A DNA stretch of 5,521 nt, taken from Nitrospirota bacterium (GTDB taxonomy: Bacteria > Nitrospirota > Nitrospiria > Nitrospirales > Nitrospiraceae). The DNA lies in the NCBI GenBank assembly GCA_005877535.1, contig VBOM01000226.1, positions 1 through 5,521 on the forward strand, given 5' to 3'. Shown here in pieces: positions 1-5,521 of this stretch. The position numbers were made by a program, and so were the translations under genes. How positions within the stretch are numbered: the stretch's first letter is position 1; each line of letters begins with the position of its first letter. Below the pieces are notes generated by a model, which ran no database searches, had not been told where the DNA came from, and saw nothing but the letters and a program-made list of their open reading frames with translations.

Positions 1-2036
1 CCTGCTCCATCGGTGCGCGCGACCAACCCCGCATTCACCAGCGCGGCGAGTGCCTGCAGGGTATTCGGCGTACGCAGGCTCGGGTGGTTGTGCCCATGCA
101 TCACTTGCAGGTATTGCGCGGCATATTCGATGTCGATGAGTCCTCCCGCGCTATACTTCACGTTGACCTTCCCGGGCTTGACCAGTTGCCTGAGCTGTTG
201 CCTCCGGAGCTCCAGTGCCGCGGGAATGTCCCAGAGAGCTTCTCCGTAGACGAAGGAGTCTCGGTGTACTTCCAGTTGATGGCCTAGTGCGGAGTCACCG
301 GCGATATGCCGCAACTTGATCAGGGCTTGCCGCTCGAACGACGCAGCAAGCCCGGTCGGACTGTAGTAGCGACAGACCTCATCAAACGCATTGGCCAGCG
401 CGCCCTTGCCTCCGTGCGGTCGAAGCCGAACATCAAGGCGAAAGATACCTTCTTGCTTTGCTTCGATCCACCCCAGGAGTTCCTGCGCCAGACGTTCGAA
501 GTATTCGCTGTTTTCAATTCCATTCTTGCCGCTCGTTTTCCCCGATCCATCGTAGACGAACAATACCTCGATGTCCGAGGCGTAGCCAAGCTCTCGCCCT
601 CCGAATTTTCCCAGGCCCAGGACGGCGAAGGGGCAGGATTTCTCGTTGGCGAGCCGTGGGTGTCCATACAACTTCTCCAGCTTGGCGCTGCAATCTTCGA
701 TGCTCCGTTCCATGATGACCTCCGCCAGCTCCGTGAGCGCGAGCGAAAAGTCAGGGAAGTTGGTCGAGGGCTCGACGATGTGTTTGATGTCGATCCGGAA
801 CAGCTCACGATCTTTAAACCTGTTCAAGGCTTCTTTCCTCGCCTCGTCTGTTTTGGCGCGAGCGACCAGATGGTCGAGCTCTTTCCGGAGGGCTGCCTGC
901 AGCTTGATTAGGGGTGCATCCCGGTAATCCGTAAGCAGTGGGAGGAGGTTGTCGTGCTGGCGCCGGAGAAAATCCTCCCACAAAAAGTCGCTGGCGCCGA
1001 GCAGTCGTGCGAGCAGGGGGAAGGTTCTCTTATCGCTGACGAAGTCGAGCGCCTGGTTCTTGCCCTTCTTGCCCTGGTCTTTCACGATGAGATCCAGGAA
1101 GTGGTCGAACGATGCAAGCGCCTTGGCCGGATCGGAAGCCCAGGTCAAGGCATGCGTGAATTGTTTGATGAGCACGGCGGTCAGCCGCAGTTGCTGCTGA
1201 TCGGCGGAGTCGAGCAGCTTCTGCCCATCGCGATTCCTGACAAAGAAACGATCGTGTAGCTTGGCACCGTCGCATTCGATTTGGGCCTTGGTAATGTAAA
1301 TGTTGCGCATGGCCAGAGCATTCGCTAGAGCATAGAGGAAGGCCGGAGTATCATCCGACCGGATGTCCATGATCGTGTCTGTCGGTGATTGGCTATTGTC
1401 GAAGGTAATCCGTACCGTACGGAGCAGGCCGGTGAAGGCACTCCGCTGCTTGTCCAATCGTTCGACGAGCCGGCGGTTGACATACTGGCGTGCCTCTTCG
1501 AACCGCCCGGCATCCAGCAGTTGAATGATCTCGGTGACCGTCTGTCGGAGAACATTGTGTTGTGGTGAGAGAAAGCCAGCTCGGTCTATGGGATGCACCA
1601 GGAAGACATCGACAATTTTCTTGCGGCTCAGGCCGGGCCGACCATTAGTCCGTCCAGCCGTCGTGAGAACCTCGCGGCGAGGCGCGGGAGAGGGCGTGGC
1701 CTCCACAAAAGTATAAATCTGTCCTTCTTCGATATTGAGTCCAAAGGCCGAGAGCACACCGCAGATGGCGGCGAATTCTGAGAAATAATCGTAGGCGACG
1801 ATGCTGATTTCTGATCGTCCCGCTCCTTTGTCGAGTACTGATAATTCGCAGGGGTGGTCCGGTGTGAGCCGGCTGGCAAGTTGAATATGGTGTGCGACGG
1901 CCTCTGGTTGGAACCGCTCGAAGTAATCGGGGTCCATACGTATAACGAAGTCCTGGAGTACCTCATCATCGACATCGGGACAGAGAGAAGCCAGAGTCTT
2001 GATGATCGACTCGCGTGATCCAGGCTCATCCGTCAT
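1..2036 (-). CDS. ACT-ACT-GlnE adenylyltransferase-like protein (3' end beyond window)
   Basis: The frame is open for 678 codons from ATG at 2036 to the left edge with no stop, so the C-terminus (probably some tens of residues) is missing. Residues about 76-149 form a first ACT-like unit (LSAFGLNIEEGQIYTF, then VDVFLV). Residues 206-275 form a second one that closely resembles the last ACT domain of GlnD (DDTPAFLYALANALAMR, then RNRDGQK). A helical GlnE-type segment follows (LLGASDFLWEDFLRRQ, about 344-360), then RFKDRELFRIDI (406-417) and the nucleotidyltransferase core: GLGKFGGRELG (474-484), SDIE with D488 and E490, RLDVRLRPHG (533-542) and GGLIDIEY (631-638). GlnE AT lobes add AMP to a tyrosine of glutamine synthetase. 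The xDIE(F/Y) signature with a following Q resembles the AT lobe, not the AR lobe (REIEF). GlnD ACT domains sense glutamine, so I infer a glutamine-responsive adenylyltransferase. The second acidic residue of the metal motif is Glu instead of the usual Asp. No Shine-Dalgarno precedes the ATG; a TATACT box ends 7 nt upstream. Domain architecture is confident; AT activity is inference. Confidence 0.85.
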   Translation of the reverse strand, partial: MTDEPGSRESIIKTLASLCPDVDDEVLQDFVIRMDPDYFERFQPEAVAHHIQLASRLTPDHPCELSVLDKGAGRSEISIVAYDYFSEFAAICGVLSAFGLNIEEGQIYTFVEATPSPAPRREVLTTAGRTNGRPGLSRKKIVDVFLVHPIDRAGFLSPQHNVLRQTVTEIIQLLDAGRFEEARQYVNRRLVERLDKQRSAFTGLLRTVRITFDNSQSPTDTIMDIRSDDTPAFLYALANALAMRNIYITKAQIECDGAKLHDRFFVRNRDGQKLLDSADQQQLRLTAVLIKQFTHALTWASDPAKALASFDHFLDLIVKDQGKKGKNQALDFVSDKRTFPLLARLLGASDFLWEDFLRRQHDNLLPLLTDYRDAPLIKLQAALRKELDHLVARAKTDEARKEALNRFKDRELFRIDIKHIVEPSTNFPDFSLALTELAEVIMERSIEDCSAKLEKLYGHPRLANEKSCPFAVLGLGKFGGRELGYASDIEVLFVYDGSGKTSGKNGIENSEYFERLAQELLGWIEAKQEGIFRLDVRLRPHGGKGALANAFDEVCRYYSPTGLAASFERQALIKLRHIAGDSALGHQLEVHRDSFVYGEALWDIPAALELRRQQLRQLVKPGKVNVKYSAGGLIDIEYAAQYLQVMHGHNHPSLRTPNTLQALAALVNAGLVARTDGA

Positions 2037-2101
2037 GGCCTGGAGTATAGCCGAAGCTGGTTCATTGTGCGAGCGCCAATGTATCGGTATAATGCGGGCC
2101 T
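2037..2101. promoter_or_regulatory. Divergent promoter region between the AT-like and AR-like genes
   Basis: These 65 bp separate the start codons of two divergent genes and must hold both promoters unless transcription begins inside a coding region. The plus-strand promoter is the stronger match: TTGTGC (2065-2070), a 17-nt spacer, then a perfect TATAAT (2088-2093). For the minus strand, TATACT reads from 2049 to 2044, but no good -35 hexamer sits 16-18 nt upstream. Each -10 box ends only 7-8 nt before its ATG, and neither start has a ribosome binding site, so both transcripts may be leaderless. I see no sigma-54 type GG-N10-GC element. Confidence 0.6.
2063..2081. promoter_or_regulatory. Imperfect dyad, candidate operator
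   Basis: The sequence CATTG-N9-CAATG is a symmetric dyad. Its inner bases extend the pairing to 8 bp per arm if one T (2068) is bulged out (CATTG-t-GCG and CGC-CAATG). It covers the -35 element of the plus-strand promoter and lies upstream of the minus-strand -10 box, so one bound protein could affect both genes. No regulator can be named from the sequence, and a dyad of this length could occur by chance. Confidence 0.3.
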
Positions 2102-3835
2102 ATGACAGGTCCTCCCAATAAGGAAGTGCCGCGCTATTGTGCTGTTCCTAAGCTCGAGTGGGCTGCTCGGCCTGATCCGACTCCGGTCCTATTAACGCCT
2201 GGACTGGAACCGCCCAAGCTTGAAGCGATTCTTCAACCCTACGGACTCCAGCATATTCAGGATGCCGTTGCGAATCTTCAGTCGATGGCAGGCGATCCAC
2301 ACCAGCGACGCCAGTTGGCAGAGATCCTGCCCGCATTGCTTGAGGCCATTGGGCGGACTGCTGATCCAGATCAGGCCTTGAACCACTGGGAACGTTGGCT
2401 CGCTAGCGGAGTCAGCCGGTCGGCAGTGTTGGAATACCTGCGCAGCGCTCCTCGCATGTTGGACCTGGTCTGCGCAATTTTCGGGAACAGTGACTCGCTC
2501 GCCTTTACCCTCGTCCGCGATCCCCTGCTGCTGTACTGGCTGGCCCAACAGAATGTGTTGTCCACCGCCCCGACCAGGGTGGGCATGGAACGTACGATCC
2601 GGCAAAGTCTGGAGGGTGTCACTGCCACTGAACCAAGGTTGGACGTGCTCAGACGATTCCGTCGTCGAGAAATGCTACGCATCGGCGTGCGCGATCTCGT
2701 ACGGTTAGCAGATGTGGTGGAAACCACCGCCTCCCTCTCGGATTTGGCCTCGGTCCTCATTGAGGCCGCATATCGCATTGTGGATTCCGATCTACGGGCT
2801 CGGCACGGCATTCCCATGCACCAAAATCGGCAGGGGCGATGGATGGAGACTGGCTTCACTGTCATTGCGATGGGGAAGTTGGGTGGACATGAGCTCAATT
2901 ACAGCTCCGACGTAGACGTACTCTATGTCTGTGAATCGCATGAGGGGGAAACCAGGCCGACTTCGTCCGGAGGCGCGAGGGCGAAAGGCCCTGCGCAGCG
3001 CAGGCTCTCCAATGAAGAATACTTTGAAATTCTCGCGCAGGAGTTAACGAAAGCACTGACCGCACAGACCCATGAAGGATATGTCTACCGCGTGGACCTC
3101 CGCTTGCGAGCAGAAGGTTCGGTGGGGCAGCTCACTCGCTCGCTCGACGACTATGCCAAGTACTATCGGACGAGAGGACAAGTGTGGGAACGGCTTGCCC
3201 TGCTGAAAGCCTGGCCCATCGCCGGGTCGAAGAAGGTCGGGAGATCGTTCATCAAGATGGTGCGGCCTTTTGTACTGGCACCTTCATCCAAACGGCCGGA
3301 TGTCGAACAGGAGCTCGCGATCGTGGAGGATGTCCGATCGGTCAAGGAGCGCATTGACGCGAAGATGGCGGAGCGAGGGCAAGAGCAGCGCAATGTAAAA
3401 CTCGGTGTCGGAGGGATCAGAGAAATCGAATTTCTCGTCCAAACAATCCAGGTGCTGGTTGGCCGTCAGGTGCCTGGGATTCTTGGCCGGGGGACACTTG
3501 GTTCGTTGGTCCGGCTTCAGAAGGCCGGTATTCTGTCAGGAAAGCAACAGGCCGATCTGGCCAGTGCCTATCAGTTTCTCCGAGACGTAGAGCACAAACT
3601 CCAGATGGTGCATGATCTTCAGACGCATGCTCTCCCGGATCAGCAGAAGGAATTAGAACGTTGCGCAATCCGCATGGGCTATGACAGGGCTGATCGACCG
3701 ATCGCGCTCAAACAATTTCAAGCAGACCTTTCTGCCCATACCACCCTCGTGCACGACATCTTCCGTTCATTCTTCGAAACGCCGAAGACCTCTAAGTTGT
3801 TCAAGGCTACGTTGCGAGCTATAAGCGAGCATTAG
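2102..3835 (+). CDS. GlnE adenylyl-removing (AR)-like single-lobe protein
   Basis: This complete 577-residue protein contains one GlnE lobe; full GlnE of E. coli (946 residues) contains two. An N-terminal helical region (about 30-150) includes FGNSDS (127-132). RRFRRREM (184-191) leads into the nucleotidyltransferase core: MGKLGGHEL (257-265), SSDVD with D270 and D272, YRVDLRLR (329-336), WERLALLKA, and GGIREIEF (437-444). The C-terminal helices include FLRDVEHKLQ (492-501), which matches the end of the E. coli AR lobe. In GlnE the AR lobe removes AMP from glutamine synthetase by phosphorolysis and reactivates it, a cytoplasmic reaction stimulated by uridylylated PII. The REIEF signature and the WER-ALLKA segment favour AR over AT. 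The usual RLRP-G is RLRA-G here. The protein ends where an AR lobe normally ends, so it does not look truncated. ATG at 2102 was chosen because TATAAT lies 8 nt upstream; there is no Shine-Dalgarno. The stop codon touches a repeat element. The family is certain; AR activity is inferred. Confidence 0.9.
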   Translation: MTGPPNKEVPRYCAVPKLEWAARPDPTPVLLTPGLEPPKLEAILQPYGLQHIQDAVANLQSMAGDPHQRRQLAEILPALLEAIGRTADPDQALNHWERWLASGVSRSAVLEYLRSAPRMLDLVCAIFGNSDSLAFTLVRDPLLLYWLAQQNVLSTAPTRVGMERTIRQSLEGVTATEPRLDVLRRFRRREMLRIGVRDLVRLADVVETTASLSDLASVLIEAAYRIVDSDLRARHGIPMHQNRQGRWMETGFTVIAMGKLGGHELNYSSDVDVLYVCESHEGETRPTSSGGARAKGPAQRRLSNEEYFEILAQELTKALTAQTHEGYVYRVDLRLRAEGSVGQLTRSLDDYAKYYRTRGQVWERLALLKAWPIAGSKKVGRSFIKMVRPFVLAPSSKRPDVEQELAIVEDVRSVKERIDAKMAERGQEQRNVKLGVGGIREIEFLVQTIQVLVGRQVPGILGRGTLGSLVRLQKAGILSGKQQADLASAYQFLRDVEHKLQMVHDLQTHALPDQQKELERCAIRMGYDRADRPIALKQFQADLSAHTTLVHDIFRSFFETPKTSKLFKATLRAISEH

Positions 3836-4016
3836 GAGCCTGTCCGACCTTGAACTTTCTACTGCGGCGAACGATCCGCAACCAATTGCGTTGTTCCGGC
3901 CAGAAGCAATCCTCAATGTATTCCAGCGAATACACCTCCGGTTTTTCAGGGCCTGCGGCCTCGCATCTGATCGCACCTCCTTCGCCTCGTCACGAAGGCA
4001 ATGTCGGACAGGCTCC
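3835..4016. mobile_element. Probable 182-bp MITE with terminal inverted repeats
   Basis: The left end GGAGCCTGTCCGACcTTG (3835-3852) and the right end CAAtGTCGGACAGGCTCC (3999-4016) are inverted repeats of 18 bp with one mismatch; the outer 14 bp are perfect. The interior has no supportable gene but has further hairpins: TGTATTC-CAGC-GAATACA (3917-3934), GGCC-TGC-GGCC (3950-3960) and CCTTCG-N8-CGAAGG (3979-3998). Short length, terminal repeats and a folded interior without coding capacity fit a miniature inverted-repeat element moved by a transposase encoded elsewhere. I see no clear target-site duplication, so insertion is not proven. The left repeat begins on the last base of the AR gene stop codon; removing the 182 bp would still leave TAG there. 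In RNA the element could fold and protect or end the AR transcript. Copies elsewhere in the genome would confirm it. Confidence 0.6.
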
Positions 4017-4496
4017 GAGTGAAAAACTCCACTGGGAGTGGGTGAACGCATTTGGTCTCTGTGCAGGTTTCTGCTGCAAGCTTAGTCGTTCGTGTCTCTC
4101 TGGATTCCTCGCCAGGCATCCTCAACATCTGTTCTGGTCGTCCATCACGTAACGTCATTCTTCAAGACCGCCTGGGACTTCATTGCTCATGACGATTCGT
4201 CGCGAAATGGCGGAGTGGCGCGCGACAAGCATGACGTGTAAACCCTGTCCCTGCCTGTCGCGCTTTTCCCGCAAGTCTCGCCCGTCTCGCTTGAGGAAGG
4301 CATCGGCGATTGGCGCAGAAGTGTTCACGAATAATGTGGGGTACTGTGGGGGCACTTTGCGTTCGCGAACAGGACTGGTGGATCGTGATTGCAGGCAAGG
4401 GTGAGTCGACGGAGGAGGGAACGATTCCAAAGATGTAATGCCTGGAGTGGCGACTGTCCTTTGACAGTGCCTTTGGTTCTTCAAGGATAGAGAAAA
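4017..4496. other. Intergenic stretch without a supportable gene
   Basis: No frame on either strand shows protein-like composition, a recognisable motif or a convincing start with a ribosome binding site. The longest minus frame (4155-4484) would need a TTG start and is dominated by Arg, Ser and Pro. What can be seen is a small stem ACTCC-ACTG-GGAGT (4026-4039) with T residues after it on the minus strand, a pyrimidine-rich run with short CTGTC- and TCTCGC-type repeats (about 4245-4292), the palindrome GTTCGCGAAC (4361-4370), and a hairpin near 4450-4471. It may be decayed sequence or a second unrecognised repeat. Confidence 0.5.
4449..4482 (+). terminator. Hairpin with T-rich tail, possible terminator
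   Basis: ACTGTC (4453-4458) and GACAGT (4463-4468) pair around a CTTT loop. With one bulged G (4452), GGC and GCC extend the stem to 9 bp. On the plus strand TTTGGTTCTTC follows, a moderate T-rich tail. It lies over 600 bp past the AR gene, so it would stop read-through from there before it runs into the opposing gene that ends at 4497. On the minus strand it lies about 26 nt after that gene's stop but has no T run. Weak support either way. Confidence 0.35.
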
Positions 4497-4853
4497 CTAG
4501 TCTGCATAGCGCAGATCACGGTCACTGGCGAGTGAGAGGTATGCTTCTCCCCACTGAACCGGACTTTCGAGATTCCACGCTTCCTCGACATTGATCGGTT
4601 TGAATCGTAAGCCATAGAGTCCCCCATAGACTAAAAGAGTCAGTCCCGCTCCTGAGTCCTCAACTAGCCGGGCATAGGCGGGGCAGGCAGGCATCTGTTC
4701 ATCGTCGCTCCAGCCAGTGATCCAGTACCACTCCCCGGCGGGGTTTCGGTCGTAGAGTCGAACCTTGAGGATAGGCCGCGCGTGACCGACCTCCTTGAAC
4801 CGCCCGAAGAAACTGGTTTCGCAATTGTCGTTACTCTCAACTTCCACGATCAT
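4497..4853 (-). CDS. Hypothetical acidic 118-residue protein
   Basis: I do not recognise this protein. It has 118 residues, is acidic, and has no signal peptide or membrane segment, so it is probably cytoplasmic. It is rich in aromatics, notably EWYWITGW (41-48), and in the glycine/tyrosine segment LLVYGGLYGLRF (73-84); W93 and W101 follow. Its two cysteines (C11 and C57) are far apart and form no metal-site motif. The alternation of hydrophobic and polar residues suggests mostly beta strands. ATG at 4853 is supported by AGGGA seven nt upstream, a standard Shine-Dalgarno and spacing. That site lies in a small GGGA-ACG-TCCC dyad that might fold over it. It lies downstream of groEL on the same strand but beyond a strong hairpin, so it is probably a separate transcript; I found no convincing promoter. 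Protein-like composition and the ribosome binding site make it likely real. Confidence 0.65.
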   Translation of the reverse strand: MIVEVESNDNCETSFFGRFKEVGHARPILKVRLYDRNPAGEWYWITGWSDDEQMPACPAYARLVEDSGAGLTLLVYGGLYGLRFKPINVEEAWNLESPVQWGEAYLSLASDRDLRYAD

Positions 4854-4917
4854 GGGACGTTCCCTAGTCTAAGTCCGGTCGGCTCCAATCTTAGCGCAAT
4901 TCTGGCCTATGAAACAC

Positions 4918-4952
4918 GAAGGGCTCAGCGGGATAAACCCGCTGAGCCCTTC
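4918..4952 (-). terminator. Hairpin terminator after groEL
   Basis: GAAGGGCTCAGCGGG (4918-4932) and CCCGCTGAGCCCTTC (4938-4952) form a perfect 15-bp GC-rich stem around a 5-nt loop, starting about 35 nt past the groEL stop. On the minus strand the stem is followed by GTGTTTCATA, so the U tract is poor for a classic intrinsic terminator. It may still end the transcript, or act as a 3'-end stabiliser. It is the strongest hairpin I found in the window and separates groEL from the hypothetical gene. Confidence 0.7.
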
Positions 4953-4987
4953 ATTGCTGAAAGCTGATTGCTTCTCAGCGTCTCTTC

Positions 4988-5521
4988 TTAGTACATGCCT
5001 TCCATGCCGTGGTTGTGTCCACCTCCGCCACCGGCCGGCTCCTTTTTCTCTTCCGGCAGTTCGGTGATCATCACCTCAGTCGTGAGCATCAATCCAGCCA
5101 CGCTCGCCGCGTTCTGTAAGGCGCAACGCGACACCTTGGTGGGATCGATGATACCGGCCTTGATCATGTCCACATATTCCTCGGTCGCGGCGTTGTAGCC
5201 GCCACTAGAGTTCTTGTCATTGCGCACTTTCTCAACGATGATGGATCCTTCCATCCCGGCGTTTACCGCTATTTGACGAATCGGCTCTTCGAGGGCGCGG
5301 CGGATGATATTGACACCCACCTGCTGTTCCGCCGCCAGCTTGAGCGAATCCAACGCGCCGATGCAACGAAGATAGGCTGTTCCACCCCCGGGGACGATCC
5401 CTTCTTCGACGGCTGCCTTGGTGGCGTGCAACGCGTCTTCAACGCGCGCCTTCTTTTCCTTCATTTCAGTTTCGGTCGCGGCGCCGACGTTGATGACCGC
5501 CACACCGCCTACGAGCTTCGC
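4988..5521 (-). CDS. groEL: Chaperonin GroEL, C-terminal part (5' end beyond window)
   Basis: The visible 177 codons are the last third of a 60-kDa chaperonin, the ATP-driven double-ring folding machine that works with GroES in the cytoplasm. The frame enters from the right edge as [17 protein letters not shown] and continues with [18 protein letters not shown]. The Asp in ARVEDAL corresponds to the catalytic D398 of E. coli GroEL, and PGGGTAYLR to the following nucleotide-contact loop. The later equatorial-domain segments [41 protein letters not shown] and LTTEVMITE are all present without gaps. The flexible tail is [14 protein letters not shown], a Gly-rich variant of the usual GGM repeat that includes two His. 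The stop is TAA at 4990-4988. groES would normally lie upstream, outside the window. A strong hairpin follows the gene. An internal GTG at 5503 is not the start: conserved sequence continues upstream of it. Confidence 0.98.
   Translation of the reverse strand, partial: AKLVGGVAVINVGAATETEMKEKKARVEDALHATKAAVEEGIVPGGGTAYLRCIGALDSLKLAAEQQVGVNIIRRALEEPIRQIAVNAGMEGSIIVEKVRNDKNSSGGYNAATEEYVDMIKAGIIDPTKVSRCALQNAASVAGLMLTTEVMITELPEEKKEPAGGGGGHNHGMEGMY

Noticed and set aside
320..808. Open minus-strand frame of 162 codons
   Set aside because: It is in a different frame from the ACT-ACT-AT gene on the same strand and is rich in Ser and Arg, typical of an out-of-frame reading.
306..911. Open plus-strand frame of 201 codons
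   Set aside because: It lies fully opposite the GlnE-type core on the minus strand, which carries conserved motifs in its own frame; the plus frame has no recognisable motif and is an antisense shadow.
2371..2898. Open minus-strand frame of 175 codons
   Set aside because: Antisense to the AR-like gene, Arg/Ser-rich, no motif; a shadow.
2102..3835. AR-like gene as a truncated, broken full-length GlnE
   Set aside because: The protein has an intact lobe and ends with the helices that normally end the AR lobe, and the other lobe is present in the divergent gene; this looks like a natural split rather than decay.
3850..4152. Plus-strand frame of 100 codons after the AR gene
   Set aside because: It starts at TTG, has no ribosome binding site and runs through the inverted-repeat element.
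4155..4484. Minus-strand frame of 109 codons in the intergenic stretch
   Set aside because: It needs a TTG start without a ribosome binding site, and its composition (many Arg, Pro, Ser) is not protein-like; not supported as a gene.
4158..4485. 9-bp direct repeat TTCTTCAAG at 4158-4166 and 4477-4485, possible element boundaries
   Set aside because: Too short for the distance of about 320 bp, with no inverted repeats next to it; consistent with chance.
1..5521. CRISPR arrays, tRNA or rRNA genes
   Set aside because: No regularly spaced direct repeats and no tRNA- or rRNA-like sequence were seen on either strand.

Overview
The window looks like a piece of chromosome from a moderately GC-rich free-living bacterium. 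The style of the GroEL tail, the GlnE-type proteins and the short structured intergenic repeats suggest the Nitrospirota (Nitrospira-like). That is an impression from protein character, not a search result, and should be treated as tentative.

Layout, left to right. (1) Positions 1-2036, minus strand: a long open frame that enters from the left edge without a stop. It encodes two GlnD-like ACT domains followed by a GlnE-type nucleotidyltransferase lobe whose signature (GGLIDIEY) resembles the adenylyltransferase (AT) half of GlnE. (2) 2037-2101: a 65-bp divergent promoter region. A -10 hexamer lies only 7-8 nt upstream of each start codon and an imperfect dyad lies between them. (3) 2102-3835, plus strand: a complete 577-residue protein with one GlnE lobe. 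Its signatures (GGIREIEF, SDVD, WERLALLKA) resemble the adenylyl-removing (AR) half of GlnE. (4) 3835-4016: a 182-bp element with 18-bp terminal inverted repeats (one mismatch) and internal hairpins, starting on the last base of the AR gene stop codon; a probable MITE. (5) 4017-4496: about 480 bp with no supportable gene, only a hairpin and a 10-bp palindrome. (6) 4497-4853, minus: an unrecognised 118-residue acidic protein with a good ribosome binding site. (7) 4918-4952: a 15-bp perfect hairpin, the probable groEL terminator. (8) 4988-5521, minus: the C-terminal third of GroEL, entering from the right edge.

The main point is the nitrogen-control locus. In Escherichia coli one protein, GlnE, carries both the AR and AT lobes and adjusts glutamine synthetase activity by removing or adding AMP. 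Here the two lobes appear as separate, divergently transcribed genes, and the AT-like lobe carries an ACT pair of the kind GlnD uses to sense glutamine. This suggests that removal and addition of AMP can be set independently, with glutamine sensed directly by the AT-like protein. The domain architecture is read from the sequence; the activities are inferred from family motifs. Glutamine synthetase, PII and GlnD are not in the window.
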